NCBI RefSeq assembly: GCF_036227105.1
Contig: NZ_CP109434.1
Location: forward strand, 8,838,501-8,902,500
Length of the DNA: 64,000 nt
From: Amycolatopsis sp. NBC_01488
Lineage (GTDB): Bacteria; Actinomycetota; Actinomycetes; Mycobacteriales; Pseudonocardiaceae
Reading direction: 5' to 3'
Translations under genes and position numbers: made by a program
Shown: one piece after another, positions 42,907-51,589 of the stretch
Numbering within the stretch: position 1 is the first letter of the stretch
Layout: each line of letters begins with the position of its first letter
Notes under the pieces: generated by a model
The model's input: only the letters and a program-made list of their open reading frames with translations
What the model was told of the DNA's origin: nothing
The model's database searches: none

Positions 42907-43767
42907 TCAGCTGATCGGCAGCGGGAGCAGGTTCCCGGTCGCTTCGCGCAGGGCGTCGCGCATCGCCGCCCGCGGAGCCGGACGGCCGGTGAAGTGCTCG
43001 GCCTGCCCGAACGCCTGGTGCAGCAGCATGTCCAGCCCCGTCGCGAGCCGGCCGCCGCGCGCCGCGACGGCTTCGGCGAGCGGCGTCGGCCACGGGTGGT
43101 AGATGACGTCGAGGACGTGCGCGACCCCCGCGAGGTCGGCCACGTGCGGGACGACCGCCTCCGGCGGCACCGTGTTCACCAGCACCGCCGCTTCGGCAGT
43201 CAGCGCCGCGAAGTCCGTCTCGGCCCAGCGAAGCACGTCCACGTCGAGCGAAGCCCGCTTCGCCGCGTCGAGGGTTTCGCCGGCCCGCGCGGGATCGCGC
43301 ACGACCAGGCGCACCTGCCGCACGCCGAGCGCCGCGAGCCCGACGACCGCAGCGGCCGCCGTACCGCCCGCGCCGAGCACGACCGCGACGTCCGACGGCG
43401 ACGGCTCGTAGCCGCCCGCCGCCCGCAGCGCTCCGGTGACGCCCTCGACGTCGGTGCAGTCCGCGAGCCAGCCCTCCGCGGTGTGGACCAGGGTGTTGGC
43501 CGCGCCGACGGCGGCCGCGCGCGGCGTCACCTCGTCCGCGTGGTCCAGCGCCGCGCGCTTGCCCGGCATGGTGACCGAGAGCCCGGCCCACTCCGGGCCG
43601 AGGCCGGCGACCAGGCCGGGCAACTCCTCCGCGCTCGTCTCGATGCGCTCGTACGTCCAGCCGGTCAGGCCGAGCGCGGCGAACGCGGCGCCGTGCAGCA
43701 CCGGCGACAGCGAGTGCGCCACCGGCTTCCCCAGCACGGCGGCGCGGCGGGGCTCAGATGACACCAC
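42907..43767 (-). CDS. aroE: Shikimate 5-dehydrogenase
   Basis: 286 residues. Substrate-binding AVLGKPVAHSLSPVLHGAAF, catalytic Lys/Asp in SVTMPGKRAALDH and CTDVEGVTGAL, NADP-binding VVLGAGGTAAAAVVGLAALG. Two GTG codons in tandem (43767, 43764) can start it, both inside the last codons of mltG. The order alaS-ruvX-mltG-aroE is the conserved actinobacterial arrangement; the aroQBKC unit lies 13 kb away. Confidence 0.95.
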   Translation of the reverse strand: MVSSEPRRAAVLGKPVAHSLSPVLHGAAFAALGLTGWTYERIETSAEELPGLVAGLGPEWAGLSVTMPGKRAALDHADEVTPRAAAVGAANTLVHTAEGWLADCTDVEGVTGALRAAGGYEPSPSDVAVVLGAGGTAAAAVVGLAALGVRQVRLVVRDPARAGETLDAAKRASLDVDVLRWAETDFAALTAEAAVLVNTVPPEAVVPHVADLAGVAHVLDVIYHPWPTPLAEAVAARGGRLATGLDMLLHQAFGQAEHFTGRPAPRAAMRDALREATGNLLPLPIS

Positions 43768-45985
43768 GTTGCTGGGCCAGCTTGACGTTGGCCTTGTGGT
43801 CGTCGAACGAGACGGCGAAGCAGGACAGGCCGTTCTTCTCGCACTTGACGAAGTACACCCAGTCGCCGGCCACCGGGTGCACCGCGGCCTGGATCGCGTC
43901 GGCGCTCGGCACCGAGATCGGCGTCGGGGGCAGGCCGGCGTTCTTGTAGGTGTTGTAGGCCCCGGGCTGGTTCCGGTCGTTGTCGTTGGTCGCCAGGGTC
44001 GGGCGGTCCAGCACGTAGTTGACCGTCGAGTCCATCTGCAGCCGCATGTTGATGGCCAGCCGGTTGTAGATCACCCGCGAGAGCTTGCCGAAGTCGGCCT
44101 TCACCGCTTCGCGCTCGATGATCGACGCGATGATCAGCGTCTGGTACGGCGTCATCCCCGGCCCGGTCGACTGCGCGCTCAGGCCGGCGTTCTGGATCGC
44201 CTCGGCGGAGCTGCGCACCAGCTGGCCGATGATCTCCTGCGCGGACGCCCCGGGCCGGACGTCGTAGAGGCCCGGCGCGATCAGGCCCTCGAGCCTGCGG
44301 TCCTTGCGGTCGGCCTTGTTCGCGGGCTCGACCGCCCAGTCCGGCACGCCGAGCGTCTTGAGGTCCGCCCCCTCGACGACCTTGCGCAGGTCGTCGGCCT
44401 TGACGCAGGTGCTCTTGCCGTCGATCTGCGCGCACGACGCCTTCGCCATCAGGCTGTACACGCCGGGCGTGACCTTGCCGTCGGGCTGGGTGATGTCGTC
44501 GAACTGGGTGTACGGCCGGATCTCCAGCTGCCCGACGCGCGCGTCGGGCGACACGATCCGGTCGACCGCCGCGGCACCGGACATGTGCGTCTTCATCACG
44601 TAGAAGCCGTGCTGGATCCGGGCGAGCTTCGGGTTGTCCTCACCGGCCTTGACGAACGCCTTGCTGCTGGCGACGACGCCCGCCGTGGCGAGCTTCGCGC
44701 CGATCGCCGACGTCGAGTCGCCGTCGTCGACCTGGAACAGCACGTCGCCGTCGCCGGAGCCCTCGAAGTCGTCGTAGCCGAAGATCTTGGTGAAGCCGTA
44801 GTACGCACCGCCCGCGAGCAGCACGATCACCACGAGCGCGGCGACCCAGCCGAGGGCGCGCTTGCCCTTCTTCTTGCGGGGCTTCTCCGGCTCTTCCTCG
44901 TACTCGTCTTCGTACTCGGCCTCGTCGTAGTCCGCGTAGTCGTCGGCGTACTCGTCGTAGTCCTCGTACTCGGCGTACTCGTCGCCCTCGGCGAAGAACT
45001 CTTCGGGCTCGTCGTGCGCCGGCTCGGCCGGAGGCGGCGGGGCCTGCGCGGGGATGATGTCGGTCACCGGCTCGTCGCGCACCGGCGGGGGCGGCGGGCG
45101 ACGGCGTCGCGGCGGCTCCGCACCGGGTTCGGGCACGCCGACAGACGGGTCACCCGGCTGGCGGGACCGCCGCGGGGCTTCCGGGCGGGGGTCGGGCGCG
45201 GCGTCGGGGTCCGGCGCCGCGCGTCGCCGTCGCGAATCGGCTTCACCCGGGTGGGGAGCGGCGCGACGCCGGCCCGGCGGAGGTTCGGCCGGCTCGTCGG
45301 ACCGGAACCGGGCGAGGTCGACGACCTCGTCCGAACCGCCGCGGGCGCGGCGCGGGACCTGACCGTCGTCCGGCGCGCCGCGGAGGCGGGCGGCCTGCGC
45401 TTCGGCGGCCTCTTCCAGGTCGAGCATCGCCTGGTGCCGGCGCGCCGCGTCGGCCTCGGCCAGCTCGTCCGGGCTCGGCCGACGCCGCCGGGGTTCCTCC
45501 GGCTCCGGCGCCGGACGGCGACGACGCGGCGCCTCGGCCTCCTGGGCCGGGCGGTGGCGCCGGAGTTCGGCGTCAGCGGGTTCCGGGGCCGCGCGGCGGC
45601 GGCGCGGGGCCGGTCCGTCGGCGGCTCCCTCGTCGAGGCCGTGGCGGGCGCGGGCGGCCCGGGCCGGCGCGGCCTGCTGGGCCTGGGGATCGAAGTCTTC
45701 GTCGGCCGGGGGCAGCGTGCCCGGCGGCTCGAGGCGGCGACGGCGGCCGGACGGCGGCGCGTCCCGGCGCGGGTCGTAGCCCGGCTCGGGCCGCGCCCGG
45801 CGCGACGGCTGCGGCAGCTCGTGCGAGCCGCTGTGCCGCGAGGGCTGCGGAAGCTCCTGGTACCCGCTCGCGTGGGGGTCACGCGGGTCGGCGCGACGCG
45901 GTGCGGGCCGGGACGGCGGGGCGTCCGGTCCCGGTTCGCGGAGTCGCCTGCGCCCGCGTGGGGGCTCAGGTGGCTGCTCGTTCAT
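43754..45985 (-). CDS. mltG: Endolytic transglycosylase MltG with a long charged cytoplasmic tail
   Basis: 743 residues. Residues 1-376 are a disordered, Arg/Glu/Pro-rich tail with many RRRPxPE-like repeats, then an acidic stretch (EEFFAEGDEYAEYEDYDEY). One membrane helix (about residues 378-397, LGWVAALVVIVLLAGGAYY) precedes the YceG domain, with the catalytic Glu in ASIIEREAVKADFGKLSRV and YNTYKNAGLPPTPI. Cleaves nascent peptidoglycan at the outer membrane face. The tail is far longer than in E. coli (about 340 residues total there), as is usual in Pseudonocardiales. Confidence 0.93.
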   Translation of the reverse strand: MNEQPPEPPRGRRRLREPGPDAPPSRPAPRRADPRDPHASGYQELPQPSRHSGSHELPQPSRRARPEPGYDPRRDAPPSGRRRRLEPPGTLPPADEDFDPQAQQAAPARAARARHGLDEGAADGPAPRRRRAAPEPADAELRRHRPAQEAEAPRRRRPAPEPEEPRRRRPSPDELAEADAARRHQAMLDLEEAAEAQAARLRGAPDDGQVPRRARGGSDEVVDLARFRSDEPAEPPPGRRRAAPHPGEADSRRRRAAPDPDAAPDPRPEAPRRSRQPGDPSVGVPEPGAEPPRRRRPPPPPVRDEPVTDIIPAQAPPPPAEPAHDEPEEFFAEGDEYAEYEDYDEYADDYADYDEAEYEDEYEEEPEKPRKKKGKRALGWVAALVVIVLLAGGAYYGFTKIFGYDDFEGSGDGDVLFQVDDGDSTSAIGAKLATAGVVASSKAFVKAGEDNPKLARIQHGFYVMKTHMSGAAAVDRIVSPDARVGQLEIRPYTQFDDITQPDGKVTPGVYSLMAKASCAQIDGKSTCVKADDLRKVVEGADLKTLGVPDWAVEPANKADRKDRRLEGLIAPGLYDVRPGASAQEIIGQLVRSSAEAIQNAGLSAQSTGPGMTPYQTLIIASIIEREAVKADFGKLSRVIYNRLAINMRLQMDSTVNYVLDRPTLATNDNDRNQPGAYNTYKNAGLPPTPISVPSADAIQAAVHPVAGDWVYFVKCEKNGLSCFAVSFDDHKANVKLAQQRGVI

Positions 45986-46482
45986 CGGTCTCCCTCCCGG
46001 GCGCGGTGCGCAGCGGCGGCGTCGATCCAGGCCTGCAGGATCTCGACGGCGGCGGCCTGGTCGACCACCGCACGCTGCTTGCGGCCTTTGACCCCGCGCT
46101 GGGAGAGGATGCGGGATGCGGTGACCGTGGTCAGCCGCTCGTCGCCCAGCCGGACCGGCACGGGCGCGACGCGCCCGGCCAGGCGTTCAGAATACGCGAT
46201 CGCCAGCTCGGCCGCCGGACCCTGCCGGTTGGCGAGCGTTCGCGGCAGGCCCACGATCACCTCGACCACCTCGTGCTCGGTGACGAGGGCGGCCAGCTGG
46301 TCCAGATCACTGTCGTCGGTCGCATCGCGGGAGAGGGTAACCAATGGCGAGGCGAGCACGGGGGCCGGATCGCTCAGCGCCACCCCGACCCGGACGGATC
46401 CGACATCCACTCCGAGCCGACGGCCGCGGCCCGGATCGTCCTTGCCAGGGCGATCCGGGCCGCGGTTTCCGCGGTTAACCAA
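45982..46482 (-). CDS. ruvX: Holliday-junction resolvase-like protein RuvX (YqgF)
   Basis: 166 residues. RNase-H-like fold with GRGRRLGVDVGSVRVGVALSD, VVEVIVGLPRTLANRQGPAA and the C-terminal DQAAAVEILQAWID. YqgF proteins process the 5' end of pre-16S rRNA. Start: a TTG at 46482 overlapping the alaS stop gives an N-terminus (VNRGNRGPDRPGKDDPGRGRR in parts) close to the mycobacterial protein; longer readings enter alaS out of phase. Confidence 0.9.
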   Translation of the reverse strand: MVNRGNRGPDRPGKDDPGRGRRLGVDVGSVRVGVALSDPAPVLASPLVTLSRDATDDSDLDQLAALVTEHEVVEVIVGLPRTLANRQGPAAELAIAYSERLAGRVAPVPVRLGDERLTTVTASRILSQRGVKGRKQRAVVDQAAAVEILQAWIDAAAAHRAREGDR

Positions 46483-49135
46483 TGCCGGCGATCGCCGAAC
46501 GGAGGGCCATGACCGCCTCAGCCGCACCGGCCGGGTTCGTGCCACCGCCCTGGGCCATGTCGGGCTTGCCTCCGCCGCGGCCGCCGATCTTTTCGGCGAA
46601 CGACGGCACGAGCTTGCCCGCGGCGATGCCCTGCTCCTGGGCCGCCTTGGTCGTCGCGACGACGAAGCTCAGCTTCTCGCCGGCCGGCGAGAACAGCGCC
46701 ACCACGCCGGGCCGCGAGCCGAGCCGGCCGCGGATGTCGGAGGCGAGCGCGCGCAGGCCGTTGCCGTCGACGTCCGGGACGACCTCGGCCACCACCGTGA
46801 CGCCGTTGACGTCCTGGGCCTTGTCGAGCAGCGAGCCCGCCGAGCCCAGCACCTGCTGGGTCTTGAGCTGCGTGATCTCCTTCTCGGCGTTCTTCAGCCG
46901 GGTCAGGACGTCCTCGATGCGGCCCGGCAGCTCCTCCGACGGCACCTTGAAGGTGTTCGCCAGCTGCGAAACCAGCAACTGCTCCTTGCGGACGTACTTC
47001 AGCGCGTCGCCGCCGACGAGCGCCTCGACGCGGTGCACGCCCGAGCCGATGGAGGCGTCGGAGACCAGCTTGACCAGGCCGAGCTGGCCGATCCGGTCGA
47101 CGTGCGTGCCACCACAGAGCTCGCGGGAGTACTCGCCCATGTCGACCACGCGGACGTCGTTGCCGTACTTCTCGCCGAACAGCGCGACCGCGCCCAGCTC
47201 GAGCGCCTTGTCCTTGGTCGTGGTGAAGCTCTGCACCTCGACGTTGGTCTGCAGGTAGTCGTTGACCTCCTGCTCGACCTCGGTCAGCACGTCCGCCGAC
47301 ACCGAGCCCGGCGTGGTGAAGTCGAACCGCATGCGGCCCGGCGAGTTCAGCGAACCCGCCTGCGCCGCGCGCTTGCCGTACGCGCCGCGGACGGCCGCGT
47401 GCACCAGGTGGGTGGCGGAGTGCGAGCGCTCGATGGACAGGCGGCGGTGCGCGTCGACCGAGCCGGTCAGCTTGGTGTCCAGGCCGACCTCGCCGTCGAG
47501 CACCTCGACGCGGTGTACGAACAGCCCCGGGACGATCTTCTGGACGTCGAGAACCTTCAGCTCGACGCCGTCACCCAGCAGCACGCCGGTGTCGGCGACC
47601 TGGCCACCGCTCTCGGCGTAGAACGGCGTGCGGTCGAGGACCAGCTCGGCCTTCTTGCCCGCGGAGACACTGCGGACCGGCTGTCCGTCTTCGAGCAGCG
47701 CGACGACCTTCGCCTCGGCCTGCAGGTCGGTGTAGCCGAGGAACTCGGTCTCGCCGTGCTGCTCCAGGACCTTCCGGTACTCCGAAAGGTCGCCGTGGCC
47801 GGTCTTGCGCGACGCCGCGTCCGCCTTCGCGCGGGTGCGCTGCTCGTTCATGAGCGTGCGGAAACCCTCTTCGTCGACGGTCAGGCCCTGCTCGGCCGCC
47901 ATCTCGAGGGTCAGGTCGATCGGGAAGCCGTAGGTGTCGTGCAGCTGGAACGCCTTGTCGCCGGCCAGCACGTCGCCGCCGCCGCGCTTGGTCTCCTCGG
48001 CCGCCATGTCGAAGATGCGCGAACCGCTGGTCAGGGTCGAGAGGAAGGCCTCCTCCTCGATCCGGACCACCTCGTTGATGCGGTCGAAGCCGCTGACGAG
48101 TTCGGGGTAGGTCGGGCCCATCGTGTCGCGCACGACCTTCGCGAACTCCTGCAGCACCGGCTCCTGCACGCCCAGCAGGCGCGTGGAGCGGATGATCCGG
48201 CGCAGGAGGCGGCGCAGCACGTAGCCGCGGCCGTCGTTGCCCGGGGTGACGCCGTCGCCGATCAGCATGACGCCGGTGCGGGCGTGGTCGGCGATCACGC
48301 GGAAGCGGACGTCATCGGCGTGGTTCGCGCCGTAGTGGCGGCCCGAGAACTCTTCCGCGCGGCCGATGACCGGGCGCACCAGGTCGGTCTCGTAGACGTT
48401 CTCGACGCCCTGCAGGATCGTCGCGACGCGCTCGACGCCCATGCCGGTGTCGATGTTCTTCTTCGGCAGCTCGCCGATCGGCTTGTGCCCGAGCTTGGGG
48501 CTCAGGTCGCCGCGGACGTCCTGCATGAAGACGAGGTTCCAGATCTCGATGTAGCGGTCCTCGTCCGCGACCGGGCCGCCCTCGCGGCCGTACGCCGGGC
48601 CGCGGTCGTAGTAGATCTCCGAACACGGGCCGCCGGGACCGGGCACGCCCATGTCCCAGTAGTTGTCCTTGCCGTCGCGCTCCTGGATGCGCTCGCCGGG
48701 CAGGCCGGTGAGCTTGCGCCACAGGCCGGCCGCCTCGGCGTCGTCGTTGTAGACGGTCGCCCAGATCCGGTTCGGGTCGAGGCCGAAGCCGCCGTCGGCC
48801 TGGGGCTTGGTGATCAGCTCCCAGGCGTTCTCGATGGCGCCTTCCTTGAAGTAGTCGCCGAAGGAGAAGTTGCCGGCCATCTGGAAGAACGTGTTGTGCC
48901 GGGTGGTCTTGCCGACCTCGTCGATGTCCGGCGTGCGCACGCACTTCTGCACGGAGGTCGCGCGCGGGTACGGCGGCGGTGCCTCACCGAGGAAGTACGG
49001 CTTGAACTGCACCATGCCGGCGTTGACGAACAGCAGGTTCGGGTCGTCGAGGATCAGCGGCGCGCTGGGCACGCGCGTGTGGCCCTTGCCCTCGAAATGG
49101 CGCAGGAAACGATCGGTGATTTCGTGTGTGTCCAC
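46475..49135 (-). CDS. alaS: Alanyl-tRNA synthetase
   Basis: 886 residues. Class II catalytic core at the N-terminus (FLRHFEGKGHTRVPSAPLI; MVQFKPYFLGEAPPPYPRAT; NTFFQMAGNFSFGDYFK), then editing domain with the zinc motif (SHSATHLVHAAVR; ELCGGTHVDRIGQLG) and C-Ala domain (GGGGKPDMAQGGG-like GRGGGKPDMAQGG). ATG at 49135. Confidence 0.98.
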   Translation of the reverse strand: MDTHEITDRFLRHFEGKGHTRVPSAPLILDDPNLLFVNAGMVQFKPYFLGEAPPPYPRATSVQKCVRTPDIDEVGKTTRHNTFFQMAGNFSFGDYFKEGAIENAWELITKPQADGGFGLDPNRIWATVYNDDAEAAGLWRKLTGLPGERIQERDGKDNYWDMGVPGPGGPCSEIYYDRGPAYGREGGPVADEDRYIEIWNLVFMQDVRGDLSPKLGHKPIGELPKKNIDTGMGVERVATILQGVENVYETDLVRPVIGRAEEFSGRHYGANHADDVRFRVIADHARTGVMLIGDGVTPGNDGRGYVLRRLLRRIIRSTRLLGVQEPVLQEFAKVVRDTMGPTYPELVSGFDRINEVVRIEEEAFLSTLTSGSRIFDMAAEETKRGGGDVLAGDKAFQLHDTYGFPIDLTLEMAAEQGLTVDEEGFRTLMNEQRTRAKADAASRKTGHGDLSEYRKVLEQHGETEFLGYTDLQAEAKVVALLEDGQPVRSVSAGKKAELVLDRTPFYAESGGQVADTGVLLGDGVELKVLDVQKIVPGLFVHRVEVLDGEVGLDTKLTGSVDAHRRLSIERSHSATHLVHAAVRGAYGKRAAQAGSLNSPGRMRFDFTTPGSVSADVLTEVEQEVNDYLQTNVEVQSFTTTKDKALELGAVALFGEKYGNDVRVVDMGEYSRELCGGTHVDRIGQLGLVKLVSDASIGSGVHRVEALVGGDALKYVRKEQLLVSQLANTFKVPSEELPGRIEDVLTRLKNAEKEITQLKTQQVLGSAGSLLDKAQDVNGVTVVAEVVPDVDGNGLRALASDIRGRLGSRPGVVALFSPAGEKLSFVVATTKAAQEQGIAAGKLVPSFAEKIGGRGGGKPDMAQGGGTNPAGAAEAVMALRSAIAGIG

Positions 49136-49208
49136 GGGTCAGTCCTTGTGGCGGGTGGTTCGGAACGGGGTCGGCGGCGACGGCGGAAGGGGTCCGGGCA
49201 GGCCCGGA

Positions 49209-49511
49209 TCAGCCCTCCGCCCGGCGAGCTCGCCGGACCGGGCGCCGGGCGGCCGCGTGCCGTCCCACGGCGCTGGGCGGTGTCACGCCCGACCGCTCCT
49301 CGACCATGTCGTGCAACTCCTGCTCCCGCTCGCTCATGCCCGCGCGCACCTCGGCGCCGAACGAACCCACGGCACCGGCCAGCTCGCGCACGGCCTCGCC
49401 CAGGTTCGATGCTAACCCGGCCGGAGTGGCCTGACGAGCGGTTTCGGCCGCCTTACGGGACAACGCGACGCCGGCGACCACGCCGACGCCGAGCCAGAAC
49501 AGCCGCTTCAC
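49209..49511 (-). CDS. Small DUF6167-like protein with an N-terminal membrane helix
   Basis: 100 residues. MKRLFWLGVGVVAGVALSRKAA is a short membrane anchor; the rest is amphipathic helix (LASNLGEAVRELAGAVGSFGAEVRAGM) and a basic tail. Always found with the DUF948 gene upstream of alaS in actinobacteria. The ATG overlaps the DUF948 stop (ATGA). Function unknown. Confidence 0.8.
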   Translation of the reverse strand: MKRLFWLGVGVVAGVALSRKAAETARQATPAGLASNLGEAVRELAGAVGSFGAEVRAGMSEREQELHDMVEERSGVTPPSAVGRHAAARRPVRRARRAEG

Positions 49512-49894
49512 TTGGCCGCCTTCTTCGCGGCCTTCAGCGCGCTCTTCTTCTTGCGCGCCTTGATCGCCTTGCTGAGCCCGTAGGACAGCGCCGCGGTCTT
49601 GACCAGCGGGCCGCCCAGGGTCGCGGTGAACACCGACGCCAGCGCGGAGACGTTCCCGGTGACCGCCTGGGCGTTCGAGGTGATCCCGTCGACCCGCTCG
49701 AGCTGGGTGTTGACGTGCGTGATCGTCTGGTTCGCGCCGATCAGCAGCGGGTCGGTGTTGCTGTTGGTGCGCTCGATCGCCTCGGTGGCCGCGTCCAGCG
49801 TCTTGCCGAGCTTGATCAGCGGGATCGCCAGCAGGACGACCAGCACCACGAATGCTCCTGCGGCGATCAACGCGGCGATCTGCCCTGCCGACAC
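49508..49894 (-). CDS. DUF948 membrane protein
   Basis: 128 residues. One helix (IAALIAAGAFVVLVVLLAIPL), then a coiled-coil-like segment LGKTLDAATEAIERTNSNTDPLL and a lysine-rich end. DUF948 proteins resemble chemotaxis-type helical bundles. GTG at 49894 after GAGGAGGGCCC. First gene of the pair ahead of alaS; function unknown. Confidence 0.85.
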   Translation of the reverse strand: MSAGQIAALIAAGAFVVLVVLLAIPLIKLGKTLDAATEAIERTNSNTDPLLIGANQTITHVNTQLERVDGITSNAQAVTGNVSALASVFTATLGGPLVKTAALSYGLSKAIKARKKKSALKAAKKAAK

Positions 49895-50196
49895 GGGCCC
49901 TCCTCGGATCAACGGGTTTCGGGTGCTGGTGAGGTTACCGCCTGGCCGGGTTCCCGACCGTGTCGCCCCGCGCGGGCCGGAAACCGCCTCGCTCCCCGCC
50001 CCGGCGAGGCGGTAGAGCTGGGCGAGGGGAGACGTCGAGGGGCCCGGTCGCCCAGTGGCGCCGACCGGGCGCGGCACCGAGGTCGCCGCGGATCCGACGA
50101 CGGGGCCGGCGCCGGCGGCCGCGGTGCGCCGCTCGGGACTCGAGCCGGTCCGGTCCGGCCGGCGACGGTGCAGCGAGTGGTCCGGGCCCAGTTGCG
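49895..50196. other. 302-bp intergenic region
   Basis: GC-rich DNA between the DUF948 gene and the end of the oxidoreductase gene. No gene, palindrome or repeat stands out. It must hold the promoter of the DUF948-alaS-ruvX-mltG-aroE series near 49900-49960. Confidence 0.5.
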
Positions 50197-51042
50197 CTAG
50201 CTGCCCTTCACGACCGCGCGGTAGAGCGCCGCCATGTCCTCGTCGCCGTGGCCCGCGTCCACCGCCGCCTCCAGGTGCGCCAGCACCGCGCGAGCGCCCG
50301 CCACGTCGACGTCGTCGCCCGCGGCCTCGACCACCAGGCGCGCGTCCTTCGCCGCCAAGCCCGCCGGGAACGCCGGTGGGTACTCGCCGGACAGCATCGC
50401 GGCGCCCTTCACGTGCGCGTAGCCGACGTCGAGGCCGCCGCCCTTGATCGTCTCCAGGAACAGCGCCGGGTCCAGGCCGAGCGCACCGGCCAGGGCGAGG
50501 CTCTCGGCCGTGGCGTTGGTCAGGGCGAGTACCCACGCGTTCAGCACCAGCTTCAGGCGGCTCCCCTGCCCGGCCGGGCCGAGCCACCGGGTCTTCACGG
50601 CGACGGCGTCGAACACGGGCGTCGCCGCGGGGCGGGCCTCCTCCGGACCGGACGCCAGCACCTGCAGCTGGGCCTGCTCGGCAGGCTGGCGCGTGCCGAG
50701 CACCGGCGCGTCGACGAACACCACGCCCGCCTCGCCGGCCGCCGCGGCGAGGCGGTCGGTCCAGTCGAGGCCGACCGTGCTCATCTGCAGCCACAACGTG
50801 CCCGAAGCGGGCGAAGCCGCTTCGAACGCTTCGGCCACCGCGGGTCCATCGGCGAGCATCGTCACCAGGATGTCCGCGCCCTCGGCCGCCGCGGCCGCGG
50901 AATCCGCGACCGTCGCGACGTCGGCGAGGGGCTCGGCCTTCGCCCGGGTCCGGTTCCAGACCCGGACCTCGAGGCCCGCCTTCGCGATGTTGGCCGCCAT
51001 CGGGGCGCCCATGATTCCGGTTCCGAGAAACGCGACGCTCAT
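50197..51042 (-). CDS. NAD(P)-dependent oxidoreductase, 3-hydroxyisobutyrate dehydrogenase family
   Basis: 281 residues. NADP-binding VAFLGTGIMGAPMAANIAKAG at the N-terminus, substrate loop DAPVLGTRQPAEQAQL, catalytic Lys region GQGSRLKLVLNAWVL (Lys about residue 165) and cofactor-closing AAKDARLV near the end. All key residues are present. Likely acts on a beta-hydroxyacid or an imine; substrate not evident. Confidence 0.88.
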   Translation of the reverse strand: MSVAFLGTGIMGAPMAANIAKAGLEVRVWNRTRAKAEPLADVATVADSAAAAAEGADILVTMLADGPAVAEAFEAASPASGTLWLQMSTVGLDWTDRLAAAAGEAGVVFVDAPVLGTRQPAEQAQLQVLASGPEEARPAATPVFDAVAVKTRWLGPAGQGSRLKLVLNAWVLALTNATAESLALAGALGLDPALFLETIKGGGLDVGYAHVKGAAMLSGEYPPAFPAGLAAKDARLVVEAAGDDVDVAGARAVLAHLEAAVDAGHGDEDMAALYRAVVKGS

Positions 51043-51079
51043 GTCCCCATCGTGCCCAAGAGGCGGCGCGGCCGCGCGC

Positions 51080-51457
51080 TCAGTAGTCGCCGAGGAGGCA
51101 GAACGGGTGGCCCGCCGGGTCGGCGTAGACGCGCCAGCCGCGACCGCCGAGGTCGGGGTCGAGCAGCCGGCCGCCGTTCGCCAGGACCTGGTGGTGGGAC
51201 TCCCGGAAGTCGTCGACCTCGAAGTCGAGGTGGAACTGCTGCGGGAACGCGGGGTCGGGCCAGCGCGGCGGCCGGTAGTCGAGCGACCGCTGGAAGCCCA
51301 GGACCACGCCGTTCACGTGCAGCGTCGACCAGTCCTCGTCGACCCGCCACCGGGGGTCCGGCAGGTCCACCTCGCCACCGAGCAGCGCCTGGTAGAAACG
51401 GGAAAGCACCACCGGTTCCGGACAATCCAGGACGATGCACTGCAGCGTCGCGGGCAC
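51080..51457 (-). CDS. VOC-family protein
   Basis: 125 residues, one vicinal-oxygen-chelate domain (QCIVLDCPEPVVLSRFYQALLG; QQFHLDFEVDDF; VYADPAGHPFCLL). Usually dimeric; roles include glyoxalase-like and antibiotic-binding activities. GTG start. Function unspecified. Confidence 0.85.
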   Translation of the reverse strand: MPATLQCIVLDCPEPVVLSRFYQALLGGEVDLPDPRWRVDEDWSTLHVNGVVLGFQRSLDYRPPRWPDPAFPQQFHLDFEVDDFRESHHQVLANGGRLLDPDLGGRGWRVYADPAGHPFCLLGDY

Positions 51458-51589
51458 GAGTACGCCTCCTGCGGTCGCGGCGGCCCCGGGTTCGTGGCCA
51501 CCTCAAGGCGCGAAGCTTACGAAACCCGATGATCTTGGCTCCCGCGGCCCGTCCCGGTGATCAGGTACCCGGACTTTCTTCCGCCAGGC

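Noticed and set aside
43436..50200. A 6.8-kb open frame on the plus strand spanning aroE to alaS
   Set aside because: It is antisense to five well-recognised genes, is Arg/Gly/Leu/Val-rich low complexity and shows no domain; a by-product of high GC content.
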